A DNA stretch of 64,000 bases, taken from positions 16,007,208 to 16,071,207 of the forward strand of contig OU015568.1 of the NCBI GenBank assembly GCA_907165135.1, given 5' to 3'. Position numbers and translations under genes: made by a program. The stretch's first letter is position 1. The number at the start of each line of letters is the position of its first letter. The notes under the pieces were generated by a model that was not told the DNA's origin, made no database searches, and was given only the letters and a program-made list of their open reading frames with translations. This document shows positions 31,701 to 44,800 of the stretch, in pieces. The DNA comes from Oikopleura dioica. Lineage: Eukaryota; Chordata; Appendicularia; Copelata; Oikopleuridae.

Positions 31701-34700
31701 CTGTTTTATTTAATTTTATGTCTATGAAAATCCTGAAAATTATTAATTTTTACTCAAACCATAACGTTACATAATAGGCTGGTCGCACTTACACAACACT
31801 TGGGAAAGCGAGAAGTCCATAAAGAATCAAGGAGTCCTGGGCGTCAGGAAACTTGAAAACTTTATCCGCAAAGAACGCGAAAGTGAAAAATGGTTGAAAT
31901 ATGCTTCGAAAGAAGAAATCGAGTTCTACCACGTTCAAAACGAAATGGAACGCGACGTTTTTCAACAACACGTCCATGCCGAGCGCATTATTACCAAAAG
32001 GACCGTCGAAAATGAAGATGGTTTCGAAAAGACTGAATTCATGATCAAATGGAAAGGTCTTCCCTACAGGTAAATACTTGTCTTCTTTCAAGAATACAGT
32101 TGTGCAACCAAATGGTTTTGAACATATTACTTATAAAATCTTTTAGTGACGCAACATGGGAAGCGGATAATCTCGTCGAAGGACGATTCCAGGAACGCCT
32201 AGCCGAGTACGAGCATCGACTTCTTCATCAAAAATTTCCCTCTGCCAATAATTCCTTCATGAAACGACCCAAGTTCCATAGATACAAAGAACAACCTCAC
32301 TTCCTTCCCGAAAGTTTGAGTCTTCGAGACTATCAAATAGACGGTGTCAATTGGTTGATGCATGCATGGTGTAAGGGCAACTCTTGTATTCTTGCTGATG
32401 AGATGGGACTTGGAAAAACTATCCAAACTGTCAGTTTTGTATCAGCGCTTTTTCACGATCATGATCGGGCTGGTCCATTTTTATGCGTTGTGCCGCTCTC
32501 CACTCTTGGTATGTCTTAGAACCTGCTTCGCGATCAATAAAGAAAATATTTTAGCCGCTTGGCAACACGAATTCCAAAAGTGGGGGCCGGCACTCAACAC
32601 CATCTCATTTGTAGGCGATGCAACTAGCAGGCAGGTTCTCTTCGAAAACGAGTGGGGCACGAATAAAAGCTTGGCTTCAATGTTCTCTTGACTACATACG
32701 AGATAGCTCTCAGAGAGACGCAGCTTCTGAACTCGGTCCGATGGAGCGTGCTTGCCATTGACGAGGCACATCGTTTGAAAAACGACGAGGCAATGCTCTA
32801 CCAAGCCCTCAATGATTTGAAGACAGAGCATCGTCTGCTCATCACTGGTACTCCATTGCAGAATTCCTTGCGCGAGCTTTGGTGCCTCCTTGATTTCGCC
32901 AACCCGGATCAGATGGGACCTTGGGCTGAGTTCGAGGCGAAACACGAAGAGGACCAAGCCCGTGGGTTCACTGGTCTTCACAAAGAGCTTCAGCCCTTCC
33001 TCTTCCGACGTGTCAAGAAGGATGTTGAAAAGTCGTTGCCCGGCAAAATCGAGCAGATTTTACGAGTCGGTCTTTCGAAGAAACAAAAGAAATACTACAA
33101 ATTCATTCTCACGAAAAACTTCAAAGAGCTTCAAAAAGGTGTTCATGGCTCGAAATCATCGTTCACGAACATAATGATTGAATTGAAAAAGTGCTCGAAT
33201 CATGCATGGCTGGTGAAAGATCCTGATGACCTGGACGAGTTTGATCAGAAGAGTACCGAAGAGAAAATCGATCGAATTCTCAAAGGCTCTGGCAAAATGA
33301 TGTTGTTAGACAAACTGCTTCGTAGGCTGAAGGAAAATGGAAGTCGCGTATTGATTTTTTCTCAAATGGTGATGATGCTGGATGTGATTGGAGACTACAT
33401 GGCTCTACGCCGGTACCAGTTTCAACGCCTCGATGGCAGCATCCGAGGTGATCTTCGCCAAAGGTCGATGGAACATTTTAACGCCACAGACTCGGAAGAC
33501 TTTGCTTTTCTCTTGTCGACTCGTGCCGGTGGACTTGGAATCAATCTTGCGACTGCCGATACAGTTATCATCTTTGATTCCGACTGGAATCCACAGAATG
33601 ACTTACAAGCACAAGCTCGAGCCCACCGAATCGGCCAGAAGAAGACAGTGAAGATCTATCGTTTTGTTTCGGCGATGTCTGTCGAGGAAGATGTCATCGA
33701 AAGAGCAAAGAAGAAAATGGTCCTTGATCATCTCGTCATTCAGCGAATGGACACTTCTGGAAGAACTGTCTTGTCGAAAAAATCCGATGCAAGTAAAAGC
33801 ATTCCCTTCGATAAACAGGAGATCACCCAGATCTTGAAATTCGGCGCAGAAGAACTCTTCAAAGAGGAAGATGATGCTGAGCCCGAGTGCGACATCGATT
33901 TGATTCTTCAGCGCGCTGAGACGACGGAAACCGAGGCTTCCGGGAACGCGCAAACGAATGAACTCATGTCTGGTTTCAAGGTCGCGGACTTCCAGTTCGA
34001 CGAAGATAAACTTTGGGACGACATTATTCCGGAGCATGAGCGAATTCGTCAGGCAGAGGAAGAAATCGCCGCACTTGGTGAACGTAGGGCGAAGTATAAA
34101 AGCAAGAACACGAATGATGACAACGAGGACTTCGAAGCGGATGATGCGAGTGAAGGCAGCAATGAGAGTAACTCAAAATCCCATCGACTTCCGAATTGGA
34201 GGGAGCTCAATCTCACTCACACTAAAGCGTTCCTCAAGAGCATCAAAAAGTGAGTCATAATTCCTAATGATTTTTCTGACATTTGTTTCAATAGGTGGGG
34301 TTACGAGAAAAAAGAAAAAGTCATGGAAGAGAATCCTAAATTCCCGCAGAACTTTAATTATGATGGAGCTGTGATGGAACTCGTCGAGTCTTTGATTCAA
34401 TGCGACAACCAAAACAGCAAGAGCAAGGGCAAAGGGCAGAACTTGAAGCTGGGAGAGCAGCCAGTCCCCGTCAAGGTCACCTTAGCGAGGATTCGTGCGC
34501 TATCCGCTCTTCACAAATTACCCGAACCTATCGATGTCGTACCGTTGCCGAGAAAAGTGAGGCCGGTCACAAACTGGACTTGTCACTGGGTTGAGGATGA
34601 TGATCGACAACTGTTGAAAGGAGTCAAGCGTTACGGCGTCGGCGAATGGGAGAAAATCAAGGCTGACGACGAATTCAAGCTTGCTCATAAAATCCTGCCG

Positions 34701-35567
34701 CCATCAGAAGATGCATCGCCTCAAAGCCGCCAGTTAGTCACGCGCTTTGATTACGTGATGAGCCACTTTGTCCGCGAACAGGAGCAGAAGTCGTCCAGCA
34801 GCAGTATGTCAAAGTCGCAATATCCGACAAAGAAGCGAAAATCTGTGGCTGGCCGCGATCATTCTTCGCGACGAGAATCGCGAATGGAGATGGACGAAAA
34901 CGACCCTCCAAAGAGTGATAAAAAACGAAAGTCTTCTCTGCAGTCAAATGGCAAGCCGGAGAAAGAGAAGAAAAAGTCGGAAAAGGCGCCTCTCCTGGAT
35001 AAAGACATAAAGCTCAAAGTTCTTGCAGAAGAGTTAGATCCAGCGTGGTTCGACAAGTGCAAGGTGAGAATCAATGAATTCTTGATGTTCTTGATGAAAT
35101 ATTCCAGAATTAACAAAAATGTCTAACTTTTAATTTAGAGCGCCATGAAGCCCCACAAGACCGCCCGCCACGCGCTGAAAGCTCTCCATTCCGCGGGCAA
35201 CAGCGAAAGCCGCATCAAGAAAGTAATCGGCGACATCGGCGTCGCCATCCGCAAAATCAGCGATCAACAAGGTGCCGAGCGCGCGCTGTGGAAGCACGCT
35301 CTTTGGCGCTTTGTCTCGCAATTTTCACACGCGACGGCGGAAACGCTCGTCCGCTGCTACGACAGTATCGCTCACAAAGCTCCTAAATTGCCGAAAATCG
35401 TCGACCGGACGGAAAAGGGGAAAGTTCAAACAAAAGACAGAAAAGACAAGAGCTCCAGTCGCGAGGAAAAGCCAAAGAAGCCAAAGCCGAAAGACTGGAA
35501 AGAGCGCAGCTACCTAAAGAAGCCAAAACCTGACAAGCCTCCTTCGAGTTCTCCTCCAAAAACATAG
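28791..35567 (+). CDS. CHD1: CHD1 chromodomain helicase
   Basis: Exons 28791-28872, 31160-31678, 31778-32069, 32147-32508, 32555-34249, 34295-35063 and 35139-35567 encode about 1,382 residues. Order: acidic/Ser-rich N-terminus; two chromodomains ([30 protein letters not shown]); Snf2 ATPase ([59 protein letters not shown]); SANT-SLIDE-like DNA-binding region; and a C-terminal CHCT domain ([18 protein letters not shown]). CHD1 spaces nucleosomes on transcribed genes. The frame breaks by one base at the A-run 32665-32668, so the exon is one nucleotide short. Intron 1 is 2,287 nt because of transposons. A two-codon uORF precedes the start. Confidence 0.95.
29570..29722. mobile_element. MITE family A, copy 2 (in CHD1 intron 1)
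   Basis: The right end in reverse reads CTGGGCTCGGCAACCTGTAA; the left end is TTGAGCTCGGCGGCCTGTGA. Both continue inward with the AAGATCT-type stretch. It is flanked by near-identical 8-mers, GCTTGAAT on the left (29562-29569) and GCTAGAAT on the right (29723-29730), an 8-bp target duplication with one change. Confidence 0.75.
29901..31134. mobile_element. 1,234-bp TIR transposon with 8-bp target duplication, non-autonomous
   Basis: Both ends start CTGGGTCTCGAATCCGTGGC (right end in reverse). The inverted repeat continues for about 52 bp with one mismatch. A perfect 8-bp duplication ATAAAGCC flanks it (29893-29900 and 31135-31142). Subterminal regions are GC rich and packed with GGAGC/GCTCC motifs; the centre is AT rich with no transposase-length frame. 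An 8-bp duplication fits hAT, P or Merlin elements, but the terminal sequence was not recognised. It lies 25 bp upstream of the CHD1 exon 2 acceptor. Confidence 0.88.
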
Positions 35568-35772
35568 TTTTCGCTCCACACGCTTTTTCTGTCTTTTGAA
35601 AGTTCAACCTCTTTTTCCGTAAATATTTATTTTCCGCTACGATGATACTTTTTCAAATACTGCCCGCACGTTTCTTTAACAACGATTGATACGATTTGCA
35701 ATTATAAATAAAGACTATTTGAAGTTGCAAAAGGCTCATTTCTGTTTATTGCAGCTTGATTATTCGCGTTTG

Positions 35773-36633
<861 letters not shown>

Positions 36634-36779
36634 CTATTGTTGCGTCAGGGGCTTATTAATTGATCAGACTGACTCACTCCCCCCAGCAAGATCATTATTT
36701 ACATTTTACGAGTCATCATTTTCCGTTCAATCTTCCGTAAAACTCCTTTACAGGCGCTCATACAACTAATCGTTTTAGA

Positions 36780-39700
36780 ATGGAAGCGTGGATACGAAAT
36801 AATCCGCAACATGATGGGGAGTTACGAGGCCTTATGAATACTTTGAAAGGTATTAAGCTCTCCATTTCAAGATTTGACTTGAGTATTCAGGGTTTATCAT
36901 TGGACATGGCGACAAAAATCCTGCTACTTTTGGCAAGCTCTGTGGGCAGTACAAAACCATGTTGGATGAGGAGATCAAGGATGTCATCAGTCCGATGCGT
37001 TTATCTATCGCGCACATTCAGTACTTTCTCATCGGCGAAGGATTGGCCAGTCTTGCAAAGAATATTCAAAACCAATATGTGTTTGTTCCAGTGAGGAATG
37101 CTGAGACGAGGAATATTCTGGATATGAAGGTAAGAGACAAATATGAATATGTTGTAACCCGTCTTTCAGAGTCGGGATAAAACAACGAAAACGCGAAAAA
37201 TGCCCTACCAATACATCAGCGGGAATCCTTTTCCCGCTCCAAATGTGGGTGGGGCTTCTGGTCGACCATCAGCATTCGCATCCCAACCGCAGCCAGAAAG
37301 ACCAATGTCGACAACATCGACCGCGTCCCGAAAATCGATGTACTCCTCGAAATCCGGATCAAAACCAATGCAGAAAACACCGTACATAAGAAAATCTGAG
37401 TATCAAAGTGGTGGCGGAGGGGTATTCAATCCGTTAACTGGAAAAGTTGAATACCCGTCATCGACACCAGCTCCTTCCGCCGCTACAGCTACCCGTCCAA
37501 CTGGTATGGGAAGAGGGCTAGTTCGTGCTTCTGAGATATCGCATCCTCAAGAATCTAAACCGCAGCCTGCTCGAGTACCTCCAAGACCAACTGCTCAAGA
37601 AGTTCAACCACAAGCGCGAGTGCCACCAGCACCAACGCGTCGCCCTCCTCCAAGTGAGCCGGTAAAACCTCCTACACAGACCGTCAGGCGACCGTTGCAA
37701 ACATCTCGCGTTCCACCCATGCATCCTGGTCTCGCTGAAAAGCAAAAAGCCAAGATTGTCAAACCTAATGACCAAGGCGATTCAACTGCCTCCAGCGACG
37801 CCCCAAGACATTATGGGGACCCCGATGATGCTCTTGCGAAGTTTAGGAAGAAGCTTACATACATCATTTCGAGGCATCCTTTGGGATTGTCATTCAACGA
37901 ACTCGCCTCATGCTTCAGGAATAAACACTCCGAGCAGCTCAAGTCATTTCTTACTCGTCTCAATTCTCAAATCCCATATCCGATTGAAATTCTGCGCAAA
38001 TACTCGGAGCGATTGAACATCTTTGTTGGAGACGAAGATATCATCTATCCACAAGAGTATTCCCCGCAAGAATGGAAGAAAACCGTGTTTGAGCAAATTA
38101 GCGATCTCCTTGGGGAACAAGAAGAGCCAGAAGATATTCTGAAGGTCGAAGAAGACTACAGGAATCGCTTCCCAGTCGACTACAAGGACTACCATTTCTA
38201 CAGTTTTTACGAATTCATTATGCACCTTGGTGACATCGCGCTCATAGAAATTGATGAGGACCTCAACGAGCGAATCGGCAAAAACTATCTTTCGATGAAG
38301 GAAACTCTTGTTAAATGCGTTATGCAGCTCGTTTACCGAACCGAAAAAGAGGGAAAGGACTTGCAAATTTCAAGCCTGCGAAGAAAATTCCGACTGGAGT
38401 TCAGTTGGGATATTCCAATGAGCTGTTTCTCGGAAGAGTACGAAGAGGAGCTCGATATCGAGCGTCTGGCGTATCTTCTGGTCAATCATAATAACAAGAA
38501 GAATGTCATGCGAATCGACAATGGATTATTGAAATTGAAGTCGAAGGCGGATCTACGCGCTGGCCTTGCGAACTTGAAAGCAGCTGCTCCTCTCAAAACA
38601 CGATTCGCGCCCTTTTTAAAGCCTTCTGTGAAAGACAAATTCTACGTGACTCTGAATGGCGAAGTGAACAGCTGTGACGAGATCTGGGTGATGAGACAAG
38701 CTGACCTGAACAAACTCACGAACCTTGTCCAGGAGCTAAGCGAAGTCTGCAAAGGCTACAAAAGAGCAGGGAAAAACGCGATCGAGAACGAGATTTTACC
38801 AGGTTGCGCCGTGGCTGTCTTCGATGGAGACTACTGGTTGCGTGGCGAGGTTGTGGAATACGCTGATGATCATGAGTGCCCTTATGTGGTTCGATACGTC
38901 GATTTCGGTACCATTGAATGTTTCGGCAAAGAAAATATTCAATGGCTCGATGAAAAATTCATCAAACTTCGACGATTGTCATTCCCGATCAGCATTCTCA
39001 GCGATGTGAATCCAGATGTCATCTCCAAAGACGAAATAGACGAGATCAACGAGCAAAGAATCTTGCAAGACCTGGTTGGAAACCTCGATTCATTGAAAGC
39101 GGGCTTTCTGTTTGAATGCACGAGCGCGGATGCAAGCGGATTTCAAGGATTCAAGGGGCGAATCAAAGTCAAAACTGAAACTGCCCAATGCGACTTGTTG
39201 TCAAAAGTTCACCATTATTATAAAAAGAGGAATTCCGAAGAAAGATCTGAGAGCGAGGAAACCATCCGCACTTCTGACAATTTTCCTTCGATCAATAAGC
39301 TAGAACCTCCTTCGCCTGAGAGTAATATTTCACTGTCTTCGTTGCAGCTTACGGACTCTTCAGAAGAGGAAGACAACATTCAGCCGAAGGAAACACGAGC
39401 TCACGACACGAGTGATGATGAGACAAAGGAGGGTGAATTCTTGTGCGAGTTTATCTACCCGCCTGAAGATGCAACAGAAGTGGCGAATGTCTACATTGCA
39501 GAGCATGTTACTGTAAGTTTGAAAATTGCTTTCGATTATTTATCTTTCCTCTAGTTTGTCAACATCGATGGTCAACTTGCACAGATGATGAATGTGGTGC
39601 TAATAAGCGACGAAGATAAACTCGCCGTTTCCTTCGAAAGCCTCAGCAGTATCTTTATCAAACTACTCGCCGGAGTCAATCGTGTTCGCGGACGTGTTTG

Positions 39701-40068
39701 GCTCAAGAAAGTCACGGCAAAGGGCGTCGTTAACATCAATGTAGAGTCAATCAAGGAGAAAATGGGAGTCAGAATCAGTGACGAAGAGCAGGAGCAACTT
39801 TCCAAGCAGCTCGATGTTTGGGGGCTGAAAGGCGCACATCCAGAGAACGAGGTCGACGAGTCCGCTAAAGATTATGCCTTCATTCTTTGGGACGATCTGT
39901 GGAGGGTAAGTGAATGACTTCCGGTTACAGAACGAAACTTGTATCTCTCTTTAGGCTTTCTGCAAAGCAAGAACCTCAGAAAACGTCCCGCCTTTCATCA
40001 CGAAAACGAGCACAGTCTTCGAAGCCATCCACAGAATGCGAACTGATTTCTTCGACGGAGACGTTTAA
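36780..40068 (+). CDS. LOTUS and Tudor domain protein (TDRD5/TDRD7-like)
   Basis: Exons 36780-36849, 36891-37129, 37170-39512, 39555-39905 and 39955-40068 give 1,038 residues. An N-terminal globular part of about 100 residues (GHGDKNPATFGKLCG; EGLASLAKNIQNQYVFVPV) is not recognised. Then come a Pro/Ser-rich linker, LOTUS (OST-HTH)-like segments (KLTYIISRHPLGLSFNELA; VKCVMQLVYRTEKEGKDLQI), and a Tudor core (PGCAVAVFDGDYWLRGEVVE; VRYVDFGTIE). Proteins with this pairing act in germ granules and the piRNA pathway, where LOTUS binds Vasa. The start follows GTTTTAG|A. Which TDRD it corresponds to is unclear. Confidence 0.82.
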
Positions 40069-41358
40069 TTATCACTATCAGCGCCTACCTGCACTATTTT
40101 CACTGATCACACTGTTCTCGCTCATATTTAATTGCTATCACTATTGCTTCACATTATTGAAAATACAATTTGGAAATTTTCACGGAATTTTCTTCCTTGA
40201 TTGACTCTTTCAGAGAAGATCTTGGTGTGGTTGTATAATCAGTTTTGATCATTATGTTTTCTTTAATCATAAAGAGCTGATAAGGAAAGCAGGGATTAAT
40301 AACACGGTGTATTGAAAGTTACGCAAGAATTATGGTTTTGAAAAAAAAAAACTGCAGCGGGATATTTTGGTAGTAGAGGAGCTTACTTTCAGTTTGTTAG
40401 CCGTGCGGCGCGTCCATTTTCGCTTTGTAAGGTTTTTCTCTGTTTGCCACAATGCCGCTTACGATACTAGGCACTTCCGGTGGTAGTGCTCTCGATTCCG
40501 GCGCCACCGCGTCGCTACTTCTTTTTTCGGTGCCATTGCTAGCGCGTAAATTACACTTTGATCGAGGGGGCTGCTAGAAATGGGGCCCGGAAATTCCTCA
40601 AAATCGCCGCAAAACTGAGCCGCGTAAACGTGCAACTTTCGCCTGCATATTAACTTCTATCGCGGGATTTTCGAATTCAGCGGGCTCGCGTCGGGGTGTT
40701 CGTATCTACATCTGCAAAGGAACTCTCCAAAGTGTGTGTGGAATGCCGATAATCAGCTATCAGTGGTGACCGTTTCACGCCGAGCGCTGATAATGGCCCC
40801 GCTTATCACGCTTTCGCTACTCCGCTCAAAAAGTACACAAACCTCATCTCCGCCGAGGACAGATTATCGCCACTTTCGGAAAGGTTGAATTTTTTCAAAT
40901 GTCGATCAAGATAGAGGTTTTACTGTTTACTTTCTCTACCAAAGTCGTTCCTGGCAGAATCGGTACTTGCGAAATCGTCAACTGCCCACAAACCCCTACT
41001 AATCAAGTGCGATCTATTGTTATCGCCATAGTGGCCCTATGGAGCCGTTCTTCATCTGAACGCGCTGCCTATTTCCTTCGCACCACCGCGATAACACGCC
41101 ACAAAATGAGCCAAACAACACAAACGCCGAACTCTGCTATCGTGTATTATCTTATGGAGATTTCATGGTTCGGCAGGACTGCTGTGAAGTATCGCTTGCG
41201 ATGCCTCTCTGATAGGAGGCGATGCGAGTGCGTCTGTGCACTTCGCGCATCGATTTCTGAAGAATGTGGATTCGCCGAAGCTGCACCACCACCAGCCCCA
41301 TCAGCAGAACTACGCCGACCAGCAAAGTCCTGTTTCGACTTATTTCAATAAATTAACT
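40069..41358. other. Motif-rich non-coding region, left part
   Basis: No convincing gene. A 150-codon plus-strand open frame at 40899-41351 has no splice or family support. The sequence has repeated short motifs: CACTTCCGG (40472), GGCGCC, TTATC/GATAA clusters (about 40750-40870) and CCACCACC. They suggest regulatory DNA for the Tbx2/3 locus. Confidence 0.45.
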
Positions 41359-41631
41359 TCATGAATCATGATTTTCTTGAAATAAGTCCGTTCCGATCGT
41401 CCAGTAAAATGTTGTACTCGAACTCACGTGAGCCTGTTCTCCTGGAAATACATTGAATCCGAGTCCTTCAAAAGCATACGAATGAAGCTGGCAATTATCG
41501 CCTGAGAACCCAAATGAACACTGAAATATAAAAATCGCTATTCTATTAAATTTTCTTACCAGGCACATATTTCTGCTTTGGTATTCAATGCATTTCCCAT
41601 TATTCAAGCAGTCGAGGTTGCAGTTGTCCAT
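41359..41631 (-). CDS. EGF-like domain fragment
   Basis: Exons 41560-41631 and 41359-41520 give 77 residues; the 39-nt intron has GTAAGA...TTCAG ends. The first part is one EGF-like module: CNLDCLNNGKC, then MCLCSFGFSGDNC, with six cysteines in EGF spacing. The tail is not recognised. Directly upstream, a MITE splits a frame that would otherwise continue (codons for MHIDDTYN on the far side line up with FMDNC across the target duplication). This is therefore probably a broken gene, or one using a different first exon; no signal peptide is seen. Confidence 0.5.
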   Translation of the reverse strand: MDNCNLDCLNNGKCIEYQSRNMCLVRKFNRIAIFIFQCSFGFSGDNCQLHSYAFEGLGFNVFPGEQAHVSSSTTFYWTIGTDLFQENHDS

Positions 41632-41642
41632 GAAGTTGTACG

Positions 41643-41817
41643 CTGGGCTCGACAGCCTGTGTAGAAAACCTGTTTTTTAACCGCAAGAAAGACAGCTTAA
41701 CTTTAAATTCTAGCGAAGCCGCTTCGCGGCTTCGTTTTTATAAAAGCCGCTACGCGGCTTTTCATTTTAGCTCTTTAGAGCCTGACTCGGGTTTTCAACA
41801 CAGGTTGTCGAGCCCAG
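41643..41817. mobile_element. MITE family A, copy 3
   Basis: 175 bp. Ends are CTGGGCTCGACAGCCTGTGT and, from the right in reverse, CTGGGCTCGACAACCTGTGT. Flanking 8-mers GTTGTACG (41635-41642) and GTTATACG (41818-41825) form a target duplication with one change. The centre has two hairpins built on GAAGCCGC/GCGGCTTC and AAGCCGC/GCGGCTT. Confidence 0.85.
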
Positions 41818-41825
41818 GTTATACG

Positions 41826-44800
41826 TGTCGTCAATGTGCATTTTCTTATTATGAAATTCTCGGCGAAAATATTGTCAAGTTTTATAATTATCAGGCGATT
41901 AATTTGTATTCCTGAGAAGAATACAAACTGGCAGCTGGAAGCTCTCATCCGACGTTCTAATATAAACTTCCAGTCAATTATCAGCAGCCAAAATCGATAG
42001 TTCACCGAAACCGTATGTTGTCATTTTTAAGAATTAGTGTTAGTGAATGCAGATTTTCAACGATGTCTGTGCTTTATCTGTCGCGCGTCGGCACTCAGCA
42101 TTCGTGTGTGTGGTTGCTGCTATCTCGCGCTAAAATTGGTGCCAATAAAGCGTTTTATCTGGCTCACGCTTTGAAAATTTACGAGCACTAGAACGTTATC
42201 AAGTAACTGTTATCGTAAGGACTTGATACTGTAAAATCGCGCCAAGGGAGACTTTGAGCAGAGTAGACTTTTCTGATGATGACCGGAAGGAGAACGCTCA
42301 AAGTCGGTGGGCGGACGGTGCCAGTTTGCCGCCTGTCAGCGGAATGGCGCGAGCAGGGCGTAATTATGCGGCCGAGGGACCGGATGTGCTCCACCGCGGT
42401 GTAGTTTTTGATACTTTCCAAGCTCATCCTAGCGCCATTCTGTCGCACTCAGTGTAATTTCCCACTTCCCTGCTCCCCTGCTCGAGGTTCGAGAAATTCT
42501 CCTTTTATAATTTGCGACAATTGAGAGATTATATTCAAATCAGTTCTCAATGAGGTTCTTTTTGATACTTGGAGGGTTGAGGTTCGCGCCACGTCGTCGC
42601 CCTACCGGAAATACTCTCCTGCAATAATAACTGCCGAACAAGCTGCGTAAATATTTTACAAATCGAAGGGATGACCTCCAGGATTGATCACCCTCGACTT
42701 CCGGTATCGCCACATTCCCCGCCGAATACGACGCGACTACTTCATCAAAAACATTCTCGCATCCATCTTTTCAGAATAATATCGACCTTAAGGCCAGTAA
42801 TTCAATCCTACAGTAATTGCTTCTCGCTTATAAAGTGTTTATAAAGACACAACTAGTATTTTTGTTTGAATATTTTCCTTGGCAGGGCCTTAATCGGCGT
42901 GATGAATTTTTCTTCTTCCTAAATAGTTTATCACATCCGATGTGTTCCTTTTGAGGATTTTGGCATTTGGTGGTTTAGGCGTCAGGCGCCAAATTGGCAC
43001 CTCCTCCGCCGCCGGAAGCCGGAAATATCAGAGGCTGTTTGTAAATTATCGACCGCGCTTGGCGATTGTAATCCAGGTCTTCGCGGGTACGTTTGTCTCC
43101 TTCAATGTGGTTTTGCAAAACAATGGATCGAACGGAAGTGGTGATCGAAACCACAACAGTTAAAGAATTGACGCAGAAACAAGCTTTATATCAATATTGG
43201 CATACAACAAGAGCAGAAAAGAGAGCACCTTCCGGTTTGGAAAAGTTACAAGCCTTTATTTGTCAAGATTACAGCGTCAGTTTGAATTCGGGTGAATTCA
43301 TATTACCGCGCCGGCGCTTTTATTTGTTTACGCGAGATTCTCTATTTAGATGAGTTAATATTTTTAAAAAGGGTCGAAAAGGTCCCTTTCCAGCCCTTGA
43401 TCCCAACGCAAATGTTTGACTTTTGCGACAGGGGTCGGAAATCTCTCGCATTTTGACAATGAGCGATAAGATGTCTTGCCGAGAAAGAGCACCTGTTTTC
43501 ACAGTTATCGGTTCCCTGTTTAACACTGATAAAATTAAGATAAGGCGACGGCAATTTTCAGCACCAGGTCGTGCAGCACCTTCCTCGCCACCACCTAAGT
43601 TACACAAAGGAAACGATAAGTGGCTCAGCCGGGCCCGAATCTGACATTTCGCCGACAGCAGGGTCGAAATATCGTTTTATAAGGGTGTGCTTATCACAAA
43701 CGCTCTCCCGCCGAGCTACCAATGCTGATAACACGCACTCTCGCGTGCCGCGTATTGTGATCGAGGGAGGGATCGATTTATCACACTCTCCTTTTTGATT
43801 CTTGAAATTTCGAAGGGCGATTTTTGTCGACTATCTCGAAGAGCGTCAAGATGCTTGAAGTGTAGAATTTCAAACGTTATCAGTGGCTCTTCTAATTATC
43901 CTCGGACATCTTGTCGGGCCAAGTGAAGTGATTAGCCCAGGCTTGCAATGCAATTAGCACCATTATCGTTAATTGAAAGAGGGGCGAAAGTTTTACCTAA
44001 GCGCTGGTCGGAAAATTGATTCTGGCGGTTGTTACTTCCGGCGACAGCTTCGACAGCCCAAGCCGTGTCAGCAGAAACCACGGAAAGGGCATAAAGGAAT
44101 CTAATAGAAAGAAGAATCGATAGAATGCTTCTAATGAGCAGTTGGCGCTACGTGTTTCACTCTTTGTTTTCAACCCTATGCTGCGACAATTTGCAATTAG
44201 CCAAGTGCCGATATCATGTAAAATTTCATCCCAAGCGGGTCATGTTGGCGCCTAAAAGAGCTCTTGGTGGGAAGTGCTTAGAATACGTGCTTTGCTAAAC
44301 ACTTCAAATTTTTCCACAATGAAGTACAAGTTATAATCAGCTTGTAATCATAATCGATCAAAACAAAACTTCTCGCGGCGATCGCTTTTCAGGAATTCGG
44401 GTGGAGGGACTTGTCAGGATTTGCACTGATGGTGTGCAGGATTGTGTACCACTCAGTGGTACTGGATCGGACCGGTGGGTTGGCGCCTTGTGGGCGCCCG
44501 CGCCACTTCCGCTGTCGCACCGCAATTCGGCCAATTCGTCACTGGCGCAATTATTTATTCTGAAGCTGACATGCACACAAAGCGGCAGCTTCCGGTGTAG
44601 TCCTCTCAAAGTCACGACTTCCTCTTTTTAAGTTTTGGCGGACAGCTTGCTAAAATCGCGGACGTCGAGCTTGGTTTACTGCCGCCCGGACGCCACGGAA
44701 GCACCAGAGAACAAGGCGGAGAAATTTCAACAGCCTTGAAGCTCGCGCCAATTGATTTGCTCATTAGCATAAAAGGCACTTGATTGCTTCGTAAAATTTG

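Noticed and set aside
40899..41351. 150-codon plus-strand open frame starting with ATG
   Set aside because: No introns, no family features and erratic composition, in a region otherwise made of regulatory-type motifs. A chance frame is more likely.
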